DNA of 64,000 nt from Oscillatoria sp. SIO1A7 (lineage in GTDB: Bacteria; Cyanobacteriota; Cyanobacteriia; Cyanobacteriales; Laspinemataceae): positions 1 through 64,000 of the forward strand of contig JAAHFN010000001.1 in the NCBI GenBank assembly GCA_010672965.1, written 5' to 3'. How positions within the stretch are numbered: position 1 is the first letter of the stretch; each line of letters opens with the position of its first letter. This document shows, one piece after another, positions 43,324-53,433 of the stretch. The position numbers and the translations under genes were made by a program. The notes below the pieces were generated by a model, which was given only the letters and a program-made list of their open reading frames with translations, searched no databases and was not told the DNA's origin.

Positions 43324-45993
43324 TTATTTCAAACATAGTTGGAGGAAATCCTGGATTTTTTCTAATTCAAACTCTCGGCTCCAAGTCAAAATTTTTGTAG
43401 CAAAGGGCACAAACTGCCGATCTTGGTCTTGGATCTGCTCCACTCGTTCCTCAATATTAAAAATGAGCCCTCTTCTGGACCATTCGTAGAGCTGAGCTAG
43501 TTCTGCAACTGGGGGTAGCAGGAGGGGAGCGGTTTGCTGCGGCGGCGCTTCCTCAGACAAAAGCCTATATATCTTAGTCTGATAAGTCCATTCTAGCCCT
43601 AAGTGAGTTTCTAACTTTTTCAACAATTCCCACTCGCGCACCGGCTTGGGGAGAAAATCGTCGCTGAGGTCATGGATGGTCTGCTGCCGGTCGTGCTGCC
43701 GGTCGTGCTGTGGGTCGTGCTGTCGGTCGGCATCATCGGCGCTTGCTGAAGATACGATCGCGATCGCATTTTCTAAACCCGAGTCGGAGCGCAAGCGTCG
43801 CAGCAGCTCTAAACCAGGGATATCTGGCACAGACAGATCTATAATAATTAGATCCGGTTTAAAGGACGCGGCCTTTTCTAATCCTTCAGTTCCGTTGGCT
43901 GCCTCCATCACCTCAAAGCCAATGGGTGCCAGTAGATTAACGATAAAAGAACGATCGTCCCATCTATCGTCCACTACTAAAATTTTCGCCCCCAGTTTTC
44001 CCTCGAAACCCGCGATGTTTTCCACAGAGGCTTGGTCTAAGCTCCCTGGGGCGGTAGAGCAGGGCAGTTCTACCTCGAAATAAAAAACACTGCCAACACC
44101 CACTTGCGATCGCACCTGCAAGCTACTGCCCATCATCTTAACAATTTTTTGGCTAATAGCCAGTCCCAATCCGGCTCCTTCCGACTGGCGAGCCACCTCG
44201 CCTACCCGCTCGAAGGGTTGAAAAATTTTCGGTAATTGTTCCGCAGTCATTCCCATGCCAGTATCGGCAACTTCAAAGGAAAACTTTCCGCCATTTATGG
44301 CCGATACTTTTAATGTTACTCTGCCCCTATCTGTGAATTTTATAGCATTGCCTAATAGGTTTATCAGTACCTTTCGCAGCCGCTGTCTATCGGCAAATAC
44401 TTTTAGAGGTAAAGGCTCGTCAGCTTGGTATATAAACTCTATTTCTTTGCGCTCGGCCTTTATTTTGCCTATTTGGACGATATCGATTAAAAAATTAGCT
44501 AAATAAAACTCTGATGGATAGAGTTCCAGATCGCGCTCGTCGATTCTGGCTAAGTCTAAAATATCCTCGATGAGAGCAAGCAGGCGATCGCCGCACTTAT
44601 GGATAACTTCTATACCATCTTTTTGGTCTTTCCTTAACGATTTATCCCCTTCCAAAACTTGGGCGTATCCCAGGATGCCATTCAGAGGCGTGCGCAGTTC
44701 GTGGCTCATATTGGCCAAGAATTCGCTTTTGGCCCGGTTGGCCGCATCGGCAGCCTCTTTCGCCTTAGCCAGTTCTGCAGTCCTCTCTTGGACTCTGGTT
44801 TCTAAAAGTTGGTTCGTTTTTTCCAATTCAGCAAAAGATGCTTGTAATTTCTCGGCCATTTGATTAAAGGATGCAGCCATAATCCCTAGTTCGTTTTCGG
44901 AGCTAATGCGGACTCGGGCTTCCAGTTTACCAGCGCTGATTTCCCCAGCAGCATCGGTCAGATTTTTAAGAGGAACGACGATGCTCCGAGATAAGATAAA
45001 GCCGACGCCTATGGTTATAGTCGTTGCTGCGCCTAGCCAAACTGCCATGTTTAGAATTAACCGATCGACTGGAGCATAGGCTTCGGCGATGGGAAGTTCT
45101 ACGACGACGCTCCAAGGGGCGCTGCGAACAGGAGTGATTGCCCCGAGTACCTCTATATCTTCAAGTCCTCGATATTGGCTTAGGGGTTTTTGCTTGTTGG
45201 CTGCAAGTTGTTTTATGAAAGGGCGATCGCTAATATCTTGGATTGTCTTCGCTTCTGAGGCGCTTCTTTTTGTCGCTATTAAAAAGCGGCGATTGTCAAT
45301 CACATAAGCATAGCCGGTTTTGCCTACTTTCGTTTGGGATAGAACGAAATCCAGAAACTTGAGATTAATTTTGGCTATTAATACTCCATCTACCCGATCT
45401 TGGCGATCGCGAATCGGTACGGACAGGGTGGCTACCAACTCGTCGATTTCCGCATCAACTTCCACCGGAGCGGTATAGCTTTCCTGCTGCTTGAAAGGCC
45501 ATAAAAAAATTCGCTCTTTGGCCAGATTTCCCTCAATAGCGAAACCATAAGGAGAAACGCTCACCACTGGTTCGCCCCGATTGTTGACAATAGCCACCAC
45601 TTCATAAGCATCATTGTGACGGGTCAAGCTCTCCAGGAGAGTTTTCTGACTCGATACTGGCAGTTCCGCCAGACCGCGCACTCTGGCTAAATACTCCAGT
45701 TTTCTTTGTAAGTCCTCCATATAGCTATTAATTCGATTTGCTGCCAAAAGCGATCGCTCCTTTTGCAGCAGCTTCGACTGTTTTAGCTGGGTCTGAAAGC
45801 TCGAATAAATTAAAACTCCTCCAGTTAAGAGCAGGCTCAGCACCACCAACACCATCAGCCCCCATCGCAATTGATTGGCGATGGAAAAACTACCCAATTT
45901 TCCTAAATTACTTGTTGCTGTCGGTCTTGGGTCTTGGCTATTATCGGTTTCTAATTCTGGCGACATATCTGCCGAATCGGTTGGCCGTTCCAT
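43324..45993 (-). CDS. Cache-HAMP histidine kinase with C-terminal receiver
   Basis: About 889 residues from the ATG at 45993. Transmembrane helix near 45-70, an extracytoplasmic dCache-type sensor ([19 protein letters not shown] to [13 protein letters not shown]), second helix ([19 protein letters not shown]), HAMP, coiled coil, HisKA with H431 ([11 protein letters not shown]), HATPase_c, receiver with D719 ([10 protein letters not shown]) and a helical tail. A frame reading 35 codons further upstream consists of short tandem repeats ([13 protein letters not shown]) and is not believed. Within the receiver a repeated [11 protein letters not shown] stretch from a 12-base DNA repeat sits in a loop. 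It probably senses a small molecule outside the membrane; the BMP-family binding protein gene is immediately upstream. Confidence 0.88.
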   Translation of the reverse strand: MERPTDSADMSPELETDNSQDPRPTATSNLGKLGSFSIANQLRWGLMVLVVLSLLLTGGVLIYSSFQTQLKQSKLLQKERSLLAANRINSYMEDLQRKLEYLARVRGLAELPVSSQKTLLESLTRHNDAYEVVAIVNNRGEPVVSVSPYGFAIEGNLAKERIFLWPFKQQESYTAPVEVDAEIDELVATLSVPIRDRQDRVDGVLIAKINLKFLDFVLSQTKVGKTGYAYVIDNRRFLIATKRSASEAKTIQDISDRPFIKQLAANKQKPLSQYRGLEDIEVLGAITPVRSAPWSVVVELPIAEAYAPVDRLILNMAVWLGAATTITIGVGFILSRSIVVPLKNLTDAAGEISAGKLEARVRISSENELGIMAASFNQMAEKLQASFAELEKTNQLLETRVQERTAELAKAKEAADAANRAKSEFLANMSHELRTPLNGILGYAQVLEGDKSLRKDQKDGIEVIHKCGDRLLALIEDILDLARIDERDLELYPSEFYLANFLIDIVQIGKIKAERKEIEFIYQADEPLPLKVFADRQRLRKVLINLLGNAIKFTDRGRVTLKVSAINGGKFSFEVADTGMGMTAEQLPKIFQPFERVGEVARQSEGAGLGLAISQKIVKMMGSSLQVRSQVGVGSVFYFEVELPCSTAPGSLDQASVENIAGFEGKLGAKILVVDDRWDDRSFIVNLLAPIGFEVMEAANGTEGLEKAASFKPDLIIIDLSVPDIPGLELLRRLRSDSGLENAIAIVSSASADDADRQHDPQHDRQHDRQQTIHDLSDDFLPKPVREWELLKKLETHLGLEWTYQTKIYRLLSEEAPPQQTAPLLLPPVAELAQLYEWSRRGLIFNIEERVEQIQDQDRQFVPFATKILTWSREFELEKIQDFLQLCLK

Positions 45994-46311
45994 TAGATTT
46001 TGAATTTTGAATTTTGAATTTTGAATTTTGAATTTTGAATTCTTCAAACTCCTCCCGTTCAAAAAGGTCCCCATGTCCCCATGTCCCCATGTCCCCATGT
46101 CTAGGGTGTTGACTCTGACGGGTTGTCACCATTTTTGGTGACAACCGGGATCGTTCCCAATTGAAACCTGAATCCAAAGTTCCCTTCAGACTTTTCGGCT
46201 CCTGAAAGCGGTTGGGAAATAGTATGAAGTTTCCCTACACAAGAGCACCCCACACCCCACACCCCACACCCCACACCCTACCCCATGTCCCCATGTCCCA
46301 TTCCCAGCCCT
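45994..46311. repeat. Spacer with ttttgaa and cccatgt tandem repeats
   Basis: Six head-to-tail ttttgaa heptamers (45996-46040), then ccccatgtccccatgtcc units (46070-46100), and accccacaccccacacc heptamers (46246-46278). No gene. Confidence 0.85.
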
Positions 46312-47325
46312 TCAGGGCATCACGTCAATCTTGCCAAGCAAAATTTCGTCTTTAGCTCGTTGCACCAAGGCTTCTTCCTCGGGAGTCAAGGCTCCCCTAA
46401 ATGGAGCCAGCTCCAAAACTCCTTCTCGCAGACCCAAGCGATATTTCCTCCCTTCCCAACGACCTTCTCGCACTAGGGTTGCTCCCACTAGCAATAGCTC
46501 GGGAATCTTGAGTACGCCGCTGGTAATAACAGCATCGGGCGATCGCTCCTTTTGGTCTGTATTCCAGCCAATTATGGCAATACCGGCTTTTGCCAAGATT
46601 GGATACAGGGGTTGCGTAGCAGGATCGCCATGCAATACGAAGAGGTCAACGCCAGATGCCATCAGTTCCCGGGCAATTGTCTCGGCCTTGGCAGCATCCG
46701 TCCAACCTCCCAGCCATCGGATCGCAACCTCTACCGCCGGTTTGGTCGCCTTGGCTCCTCGCTCCAACAATGCAGCCTCTTCCTGTAAAGTTGCATAGTC
46801 AAACCCACCTATATAGCCAATTTTATTAGTTTTTGTTTTCAGAGCAGCAACCACTCCAGCTAAATAGCCGAGTTCCCCATACCGAGCCTCTAGCACCCCT
46901 AAGTTATGATTGTTGCCCGAGCCACCGCCTCCGATCGCAGCAAATTTACTCCGGGGAAATTCCTTGGCCGCGACCTCCAGAGCAGGCAAAGTCAGATGCT
47001 CGCTGCCGTGACCGATAATAAAGTCGAAGCCTTCAAAGGCATACTGGCGGAATATCTTTTTTATTTCTTCTGGGTTTTTGCGCTCGATTCCCTCCGCATA
47101 TGCTACCTCGGCTCCGAGTTCGGTTTCAATCAGTTTCAGCCCTTCGTAACCAGCCTTGCTCCAGGGGTCTGCGTCAATTGCTTCCGGGAGGACGATCGCA
47201 ACCCGAAAATCCCTCGCTGCCTCCGGACTGGTAGCGGGCAAGCGATCGCCGTTGTTTCCCACACAGGCGATCGGGATGCAAACTAGAAGCGCTAGCACTA
47301 TATATCTAATAGACCGAAAGAACAT
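46312..47325 (-). CDS. BMP-family (nucleoside-binding) substrate-binding lipoprotein-like protein
   Basis: 337 residues of the BMP family, periplasmic binding proteins for nucleosides and similar ligands in ABC importers or sensing systems. A hydrophobic leader ends near C21 (IPIAC; a lipobox-like but not ideal sequence). The domain includes FRVAIVLPEAIDADPWSKAG, GFDFIIGHGSEHLT, KIGYIGGFDY and GIAIIGWNTDQ. No permease or ATPase gene is adjacent; the next genes in the same orientation are a Cache kinase and a receiver-kinase, so it more likely acts as a ligand-binding component for a signalling relay. No strong ribosome-binding site before the ATG at 47325. Confidence 0.87.
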   Translation of the reverse strand: MFFRSIRYIVLALLVCIPIACVGNNGDRLPATSPEAARDFRVAIVLPEAIDADPWSKAGYEGLKLIETELGAEVAYAEGIERKNPEEIKKIFRQYAFEGFDFIIGHGSEHLTLPALEVAAKEFPRSKFAAIGGGGSGNNHNLGVLEARYGELGYLAGVVAALKTKTNKIGYIGGFDYATLQEEAALLERGAKATKPAVEVAIRWLGGWTDAAKAETIARELMASGVDLFVLHGDPATQPLYPILAKAGIAIIGWNTDQKERSPDAVITSGVLKIPELLLVGATLVREGRWEGRKYRLGLREGVLELAPFRGALTPEEEALVQRAKDEILLGKIDVMP

Positions 47326-47509
47326 GGCAAACGACCACTTTCATCTATGTTATTTTCTAAGCTGAGCGATCTTTTATAGCTATTTCCTCCTCTCTTGTCC
47401 TGGCGATCGCACTGTCCTACTACAATTCACCTTATTTTAACCATATTATTATAAATAAATTTACAAAATATACTTGATTCGATATTTGTAATTATTGTAG
47501 TTTTCCCCA

Positions 47510-47597
47510 GGACTTACGCAAATTGTCGGCTCGATAGCTACATCTAGCGTCTGGTGCGCGGTGCGGCACCCTACATAAAGACTCTCTGCATAAGTCC
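47510..47597. mobile_element. MITE-like element, family C, copy 3
   Basis: Ends ggacttacgcaaatt and gcataagtcc are inverted with one mismatch; the core ggtgcgcggtgcggcacc is palindromic. Confidence 0.65.
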
Positions 47598-47758
47598 CGT
47601 TTCCCGAACAAGCACTCATTAAAAAAGGACAGGCGGGACGCCCATCCAACCGGAGGTTTTTATTTTTCACAATCGAGAGAAAGCATTCCATCTTTGTAGG
47701 AGAATTACTCCTTTTATCTAGGGTCTGCTGAATAAATCTAAAAATCCCGTCACATGGG

Positions 47759-47903
47759 GGGGTGTGGGGAGCATTTCAATTTTGCACGCCCACCGCCTGA
47801 CGCCTATAGGCGTAAGCCGCTCCTAGACGGAGCCTGGCGCGGCTACACAAACTCTCGCCCTCCGGGCTGCCCTGTTACAAAAGTGAAATGCTCCCGGGGT
47901 GTG
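47759..47903. mobile_element. MITE, family A, copy in a heptamer repeat
   Basis: 129-bp element (47767-47895) with ends gggagcatttcaattttg and caaaagtgaaatgctccc. The 8 bases ggggtgtg lie on both sides (47759-47766 and 47896-47903), fitting insertion into a heptamer array. The core holds gcctataggc. Confidence 0.9.
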
Positions 47904-48090
47904 GGAGGTGTGCTGTGGGAAGTGTGGGAAGAATTAAATAAAATTGTCCTATCCCCACCCTCCCCACAGTCCCCACCCTCCCCCTTTCAAGGGTATGTTT
48001 TTTACAATACCTTCGCCAAAATGCAAAAACACCTTATTTGCAGGGAGCGGCTCGGGAACCAACCCAACAAATGCCCGATCTTTCACCAAC

Positions 48091-48264
48091 GTCGGATCCC
48101 CCCAACCCCCCGATTAATTGGGGAGTGTGGGGACTGTGGGGACTGTGGGGAGAGGGGGGAGAATTTCTTCTGGTTCTTCCCACCCCTCCCACTCTTCCCA
48201 CTCTTCCCCATCTCTCTTGGAGCCCCCCTTTTTAAGCTTTTTAAGGGGGGTTGGGGGGATCCGA
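48091..48264. mobile_element. Inverted-repeat element, family E, copy 1
   Basis: Ends gtcggatccccccaacccccc and ggggggttggggggatccgac are exact complements. A second copy is at 63893-63990 with slightly different ends. The inside here is interrupted by ctgtggggagagg-type repeats. No coding capacity. Confidence 0.7.
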
Positions 48265-48280
48265 CCCTGCGGAAAAATGG

Positions 48281-48406
48281 CGAAGGTATTGTTTTAGATT
48301 TGGCATTTTTGAGGGGTATCCAGAGGGCGTAGGGGCGATAGCATTCCCGAGACAGACTTTGTTCTTAAAGAAAATTATTGTATTGGAATGCGCGGGCCCC
48401 AGAAAG
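48281..48406. repeat. Dispersed repeat, family F, copy 1 (inverted)
   Basis: The reverse complement of this stretch matches 49303-49429 over its whole length and 41383-41539 in its outer parts. Shared blocks include aagaacaaag(t/c), tcgggaatgct and tgccaaatctaaaa. Confidence 0.75.
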
Positions 48407-48522
48407 CTATGAAACCCACCGACAACATCAAACAAGAGGATTATAAAAAACATACCCGCAGATTGCCAACCTCCCCACAGTCCCCACTCTCCCCACCCTC
48501 TGCCTTTTTCAGCAAGCCCTAT

Positions 48523-49164
48523 CTATTCTTTGCGTCCCTTAGCAACTTGTTGGCGGCCGGTTATGCTTTCAATAGCCGTTAGCGCTGCTTTAGAACCGGC
48601 TAAAATATCCCTTTCTTCTCCTCCTAGATAGAGACGACCGAAGCTGCCAACTGCTTGAACTTGCAAGATATTAATTAGAGCGGCTTTTTCCGACTCGTTG
48701 GCGGCCAGAGCGGCATAGGCGGCGGGCTCGACTTCTAGGACATAAAGGGTCTGTCCGGCTAAAATCATCTGCCCTCGCCTAGTGCGATTTATTAATTGGG
48801 CTTGGTGGGAATCGAGGTTGCGGATAATTTGACTAGAAACAACCCGAGGCTTGAGGCGATCGCTTTCCCGCAATTCTAGATGGTCTAAAATTGCCTTCCC
48901 TGCCGTGCGCGTGTCCCCCTGACTGCTAGAATGAATTTCTAAAAGCCCGTAAAGTCGTTCCACAAACTGCACCCCTGGGCGAACTCTAGTCGATTTCAGC
49001 GCGATATCCGTAATCCGATTAATTTCAATCCCCGGAGAGATTTCAATCCACAGCGACGTATCTCCGGGTAACGGCAAGAATCCTAGGGCCACCGTCCCGA
49101 TGTAGGCCGCGTGCTGAGGCTGCAAGTTGTCTAGATATACGAAACTTCGCAGTTCTATACCCAA
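48523..49164 (-). CDS. ccmP: Carboxysome shell protein CcmP (tandem-BMC, BMC-T)
   Basis: 213 residues, the CcmP length. Two BMC domains; the first is divergent ([20 protein letters not shown]), the second typical (AINILQV-type with [17 protein letters not shown] and [13 protein letters not shown]). The opening [20 protein letters not shown] matches the CcmP family as I know it. CcmP trimers stack with a central pore thought to pass larger metabolites such as 3-phosphoglycerate or RuBP through the carboxysome shell. The start is a TTG at 49164 with GGAG nine bases before. It lies apart from any ccmKLMNO operon, as is common for this protein. Confidence 0.92.
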   Translation of the reverse strand: MGIELRSFVYLDNLQPQHAAYIGTVALGFLPLPGDTSLWIEISPGIEINRITDIALKSTRVRPGVQFVERLYGLLEIHSSSQGDTRTAGKAILDHLELRESDRLKPRVVSSQIIRNLDSHQAQLINRTRRGQMILAGQTLYVLEVEPAAYAALAANESEKAALINILQVQAVGSFGRLYLGGEERDILAGSKAALTAIESITGRQQVAKGRKE

Positions 49165-49555
49165 GGTTTATATCTCCATACGACTTTGCTGTTGATTTTA
49201 GTCCAGGGAGGATTATAAACCTAATTGGGCATTGGGCATTGGGACTGTGGAGAGTGGGGAGAGGGGGAAGGGTGGGAAGGGTGGGAAGGTAGGCGGCATG
49301 TGTTTCTGGGGCGCAGCATTCCAATAGAAGAATTTTATTTAAGAACAAAGTTTGTCTTGGGAATGCTATATATCGCCCCTACGCCCTCTGGATACCCCTC
49401 AAAAATGCCAAATCTAAAAAACATACCCCGAGGAAAGTCCCCCCACAGTCCCCACAGTCCCCATCTCTCCCCACACCTCGTAGGCGGCCTCCCACACTTC
49501 CCACACTTCCCACAGTCCCCACAGTCCCAATGCGTAAGTCCTGTCTAAAATAAAA
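49165..49555. repeat. Spacer between ccmP and the diguanylate cyclases
   Basis: Includes gggaagggtgggaaggg repeats, the family F repeat (49303-49429), ccccacagtcccc units and a family C end (gcgtaagtcct, 49532-49542). The minus-strand frame over part of this stretch is a repeat artefact. Confidence 0.75.
49303..49429. repeat. Dispersed repeat, family F, copy 2
   Basis: Same element as 48281-48406, in opposite orientation. The strong match extends over about 110 bases; the ends (tttctggggc and aaaaaacatacccc) are also found near 41383 and 41539. Confidence 0.75.
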
Positions 49556-50935
49556 CTAATGCTTTAATTGCAACAACTCATTAAAAACAACAAAGCGATC
49601 GCGCCCTCGATTTTTGGCTTCGTACAATGCTTCGTCGGAAGCTTGAATCAACTGTTCGTAGGATTTGTTATAACTGGGAATAAAGGTCGCAATTCCCATA
49701 CTGAGAGTGACATAGTTGCAACTCAAAGAAGTTTTATGAGGGATTTTGAGGTTATGAATCTCATTTTTAATCAAGGCGGCTACTTTGCTTGCTTCAACGC
49801 TATCTGCTTCTGGCAAAACGATCGCAAACTCTTCCCCCCCGTAACGGGCGGCAACTTCTCTACCATGTTTGACGCTACCTTGCAAAACTCGGGCAACAAA
49901 ACGAAGGCAATCATCCCCTGCTAGGTGACCGTATGTATCGTTGTAATTTTTGAAACAGTCAATATCGCACAGAATTAACGATAAAGGCTGTTGCCTTCGC
50001 AGCCCTCGCTCCCATTCTTGTTCGAGGAGTTTGTTAAACTCACGTCGATTGACTAATTGCGTTAAGTCATCAACGGTAGCCAAACGATGGAGAGCAACAG
50101 TTCTTGCCGCTACCTTCTCTTCTAGCTCTTCATTAATAGTCCGAAATTTTCCAATAACCAAGATTAAACCTAAAATAGCTAGGCCAATTACGATCGCCTG
50201 CGTTGTATAAATAGCCTTTAAACCGTCACTAGCAATCAATAGAATATTATCTAGGGGCTGAGTAATTTGCACAATGCCTCGGACATCCCCTACCTTCCAG
50301 TCCTTTTTGGGGCTATTTGGCAATTTGTTATGACAGGTCACGCAGCTTTGTTCCATGATAAGAGGTTCCGTATAGCGGAAGGAGAGGCGATCGCCAACTT
50401 TCTCTTTGCGATAGAACGAGGCTTCTGGATGCTCTTTCAGGTAATTTAGGGCCTCGCGTTCAAAACTATCTCTTGGTCCCCCGGTTTTTTGCCGATTGGG
50501 AAATGGATAATCGCTGTAAAGTCGGAACAACACCCCGTTTGAGACATCGCTGATGTTTTCTCCTAATTCAATCGTATAGGTTGCAGGATTGGGAATGCCG
50601 CCACTGATGTAATGGTATTCCGAGGAGACCTTCACATCATCCACGGATCTTATCCGACCGACAACGTTACTGCTGTAGAGTTTTCTCGCCTCATTCATGG
50701 TTTTGACTGATACCCTAGCATATTGTATTGCTTGGGAATCTACCAAATTTATAGAAAGATAGTAGCTGCCTTGCAAGGCTACGCCAAGACCCACGCAGAG
50801 CAAGGTTACAAGAATTACGATCGGACGTTTGTAGAAAAGTTGGTACAGTTCTTTAGGAAAATTGAATATCTTATTTATACAATTTACTGACTTCGCTATA
50901 GTCATCTTTTCTTGCTGCTGAGTAAAAGTTTTCAT
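49556..50935 (-). CDS. DUF3365 heme-sensor diguanylate cyclase
   Basis: 459 residues. Helix near 38-57, then an extracytoplasmic DUF3365 (Tll0287-like) domain with CxxCH (CVTCH, 198-202), the motif for a covalently bound heme c. Second helix near 242-262, coiled coil, then a GGDEF domain with the active motif GGEEF at 366-370. It should make cyclic di-GMP in response to a redox or gas signal sensed through the heme. The usual RxxD inhibitory site five residues before GGEEF is absent (KHGRE). The start is ambiguous: ATG at 50935 or at 50905. Tandem to a very similar gene at 51040-52359. Confidence 0.88.
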   Translation of the reverse strand: MKTFTQQQEKMTIAKSVNCINKIFNFPKELYQLFYKRPIVILVTLLCVGLGVALQGSYYLSINLVDSQAIQYARVSVKTMNEARKLYSSNVVGRIRSVDDVKVSSEYHYISGGIPNPATYTIELGENISDVSNGVLFRLYSDYPFPNRQKTGGPRDSFEREALNYLKEHPEASFYRKEKVGDRLSFRYTEPLIMEQSCVTCHNKLPNSPKKDWKVGDVRGIVQITQPLDNILLIASDGLKAIYTTQAIVIGLAILGLILVIGKFRTINEELEEKVAARTVALHRLATVDDLTQLVNRREFNKLLEQEWERGLRRQQPLSLILCDIDCFKNYNDTYGHLAGDDCLRFVARVLQGSVKHGREVAARYGGEEFAIVLPEADSVEASKVAALIKNEIHNLKIPHKTSLSCNYVTLSMGIATFIPSYNKSYEQLIQASDEALYEAKNRGRDRFVVFNELLQLKH

Positions 50936-51039
50936 AGAATTTATGATAAGTTACAATAGTTTCTGCATTTTTTTTTAGTACAATTGAGACTTCGCCGTTT
51001 GTATGTATCTTTTGGGGCTGCATATTTTTTCGTATAAAC

Positions 51040-52359
51040 CTAATGTTTTAATTGCAAGTCATTGAAAACAACAAAGCGATCGCGCCCCCGATTTTTTGCT
51101 TCGTACAAGGCTTCGTCGGAAGCTTGAATCAAATGTTCGTAGGACTTGCTATAACTGGGAATAAAACTCGCAATACCCATGCTGACGGTGACATAGTTGT
51201 AATTCCAAGAAGTTTTATGAGGGATTTTGAGATTATGAATAGCATTTCTAATCAAGGCCGCTACTTGGCTTGCTTCAACGCTATCTGCTTCTGGCAACAC
51301 GATCGCAAACTCTTCTCCCCCGTAACGGGCGGCAACTTCTCTATCGCCTTTGACGCTACTTTGCAAAGCTCGGGCAACAAAACTAAGGCAATCATCCCCT
51401 GCTAGGTGACCGTATGTATCGTTGTAATTTTTGAAATAGTCAATATCGCACAGAATTAACGATAAAGGCTTTTGCCTTCGCAGCCCTCGCCGCCACTCTT
51501 GTTCGAGGAGTTTGTTAAACTCACGTCGATTGACTAATTGGGTCAAGTCATCAACGGTAGCCAAACGATGGAGAGCAACAGTTCTTTCGGCTACCTTCTC
51601 TTCTAGCTCTTCATTAATAGTGCGAAATTTTCCAATAACCAAGATTAAGCCTAAAATAGCTAGGCCAATTAGGATCGCCTGCGTTGTATAAATAGCCTTT
51701 AACCCGTCACTAGCAATCAATAGAATATTATCGACGGGCTGAGTAATTTCTACAATGCCTCGAACCTCCCCTACCTTCCAGTCGTGTTTGGGGCTATTTG
51801 GCAATGCGTTATGACAGGCCACGCAGCTTGGTTGCATGACAACAGCCTCCGTATAGCGAAAGCAGAGGCGATCGCCTAGTTTGTCTTTGCGATAGAATGA
51901 CGCTTCTGGATGCTCTTGGAGATAATTTAGAGCCTCCCGTTCAAACCTGTCTCTTGGCCCCCCGGTTCTTTGCCGATTGGGAAATGGATAATCGCTGTAA
52001 AGTCGGAACAACACTCCCTCTGAGATATCGGTGATGCGTTCTCCTAGTTCTATCGTATAGGTTGCAGGATTGGGAATGCCCCCGCTGACAGAATGATATT
52101 CTGGAGAGACCGTCACGTCATCCATGAAATTTACCCTATCGACAACGTTACTGCTGTAGAGTCTTCCAGCCTCATTCATGGTTTTGACTGCTACCCTAGC
52201 ATATTGTATTGCTTGGGAATCTACCAAATTTATAGAAAGATAGTAGCTGCCTTTCAAAGCTACCCCAAGACCGACACAGAGCAAGGTTACAAGAATTACG
52301 ATCGGACGTTTGTAGAAAAGTTTATACAGTTTTTTATGAAGGTCGAACAATTTAGTCAT
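51040..52359 (-). CDS. DUF3365 heme-sensor diguanylate cyclase, paralogue
   Basis: 439 residues, closely similar to the preceding-coordinate gene over nearly the whole length (most lines share long runs such as GGIPNPATYTIELGE and LFRLYSDYPFPNRQ). CVACH at 179-183 and GGEEF at 347-351 are intact; the RxxD site is also lost here. The N-terminus is shorter (MTKLFDLHKKLYKLFYKRP). The 104-base gap between the genes fits a tandem duplication; both face the same way. Confidence 0.88.
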   Translation of the reverse strand: MTKLFDLHKKLYKLFYKRPIVILVTLLCVGLGVALKGSYYLSINLVDSQAIQYARVAVKTMNEAGRLYSSNVVDRVNFMDDVTVSPEYHSVSGGIPNPATYTIELGERITDISEGVLFRLYSDYPFPNRQRTGGPRDRFEREALNYLQEHPEASFYRKDKLGDRLCFRYTEAVVMQPSCVACHNALPNSPKHDWKVGEVRGIVEITQPVDNILLIASDGLKAIYTTQAILIGLAILGLILVIGKFRTINEELEEKVAERTVALHRLATVDDLTQLVNRREFNKLLEQEWRRGLRRQKPLSLILCDIDYFKNYNDTYGHLAGDDCLSFVARALQSSVKGDREVAARYGGEEFAIVLPEADSVEASQVAALIRNAIHNLKIPHKTSWNYNYVTVSMGIASFIPSYSKSYEHLIQASDEALYEAKNRGRDRFVVFNDLQLKH

Positions 52360-53433
52360 AAAATGCTCTTAATTTAATATAGTCATTTTTTGTTGCTACC
52401 TAAAACCTTCAATAATATTGTTTTTGATGTTTTACAAATATTTGTGTATTTTTATTGCCATTGAGACTTCGCCGTTTATATTAATTTTTATCTAGGGGCT
52501 GCATATGTGGTTTGCGGTATAGGCTAGAAACGCTCCCGATCGTATATTGTTACATCAAAAATATTACTATTTTTTTAATGGGATAATTATTTGTTAAAAA
52601 TTAACAAAAATACATCAATGTAGCTAGTTTAATTAATAATATTAAGGTCTTTAATAAGATTCATAACAATCCTAAATATTTTATAAAATAGCAAGTAGCG
52701 GGTAGTCTGCATTGTTTCAGACCTAATATTTGTGGAAGTTAAGCAGATCGCGAATTTTTTTCACAATTCCTCAACCTATATCCCGCTCTTTTTATTGATT
52801 TTAGCTTGTTCGGGACTTACGCAAACACACTACTTGTAGGGTGCTTTTTGCACACCCTACTCTATAAATAGAGTTAAAACCCAAAATTTGCGTAAGCCCT
52901 GTGTTGTTTATTCCCCTAAAGGTATTAGTGGTTATGCCCTGGAAATAACCACTAATTTCTAGTCTTCCGTCTAAATTATGGCCTATGTCTCGTTTTTTGT
53001 CAAGTATGGCAACCTAAAATTATTCTTTTTAAATATAGCTCTAATATTTGAGATTATGACCCTGAAATACAAATTAGGTTTTGACTATAAATAATAACTT
53101 TTACTATGTATAGTTAATCATTAAGCATTGCTATATATAGCCATGACTCAGAATAAGAGCAAGAGAAATTGGCTAAGGGTGTATTCACTGAAACTATCCC
53201 ATTGGAGCAGCCTATTGCCCTGGGGGGCAAAATCCAAGATATAAGATTTAAAATGATATAATGTAGGACTACCGATTAAGGGAACGGACAGTTACAAATC
53301 GCGCATATATGCGTATGGCAGAACTTTAGCTGACTGCTGACCGCTGACAGCTAATAGCTTACTGCTATACCAGCCACGGCAATATATAGGGAATGTATCG
53401 AGTACAATTGGTCCTTCGCTGAAAAAAGCTTCC
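52360..53433. other. 1.07-kb spacer before the giant kinase gene
   Basis: Mostly AT-rich, with the family C element at 52813-52899 and the repeat ending gcttactgctata at 53276-53370. A 33-codon frame starts at 53143 (MTQNKSKRNWLRVYSLKLSH) and could be a broken gene's N-terminus, but I cannot name it. No ribosome-binding site is obvious before 53434. Confidence 0.6.
52813..52899. mobile_element. MITE-like element, family C, copy 4
   Basis: Ends ggacttacgcaaa and tttgcgtaagcc are inverted. The core tagggtgctttttgcacaccct is a hairpin. Confidence 0.65.

Larger units (their letters stand above)
47326..48522. repeat. Repeat-dense spacer of 1.2 kb
   Basis: Contains a family C element (47510-47597), a family A element (47767-47895, flanked by ggggtgtg duplications), gtgggaggtgtgctgtggg repeats, a long inverted-repeat element (48091-48264) and a dispersed repeat (48281-48406). 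No credible gene. Confidence 0.8.

Noticed and set aside
53143-53244. 33-codon frame MTQNKSKRNWLRVYSLKLSH
   Set aside because: Plausible as a gene fragment but too short and unrecognised to call.
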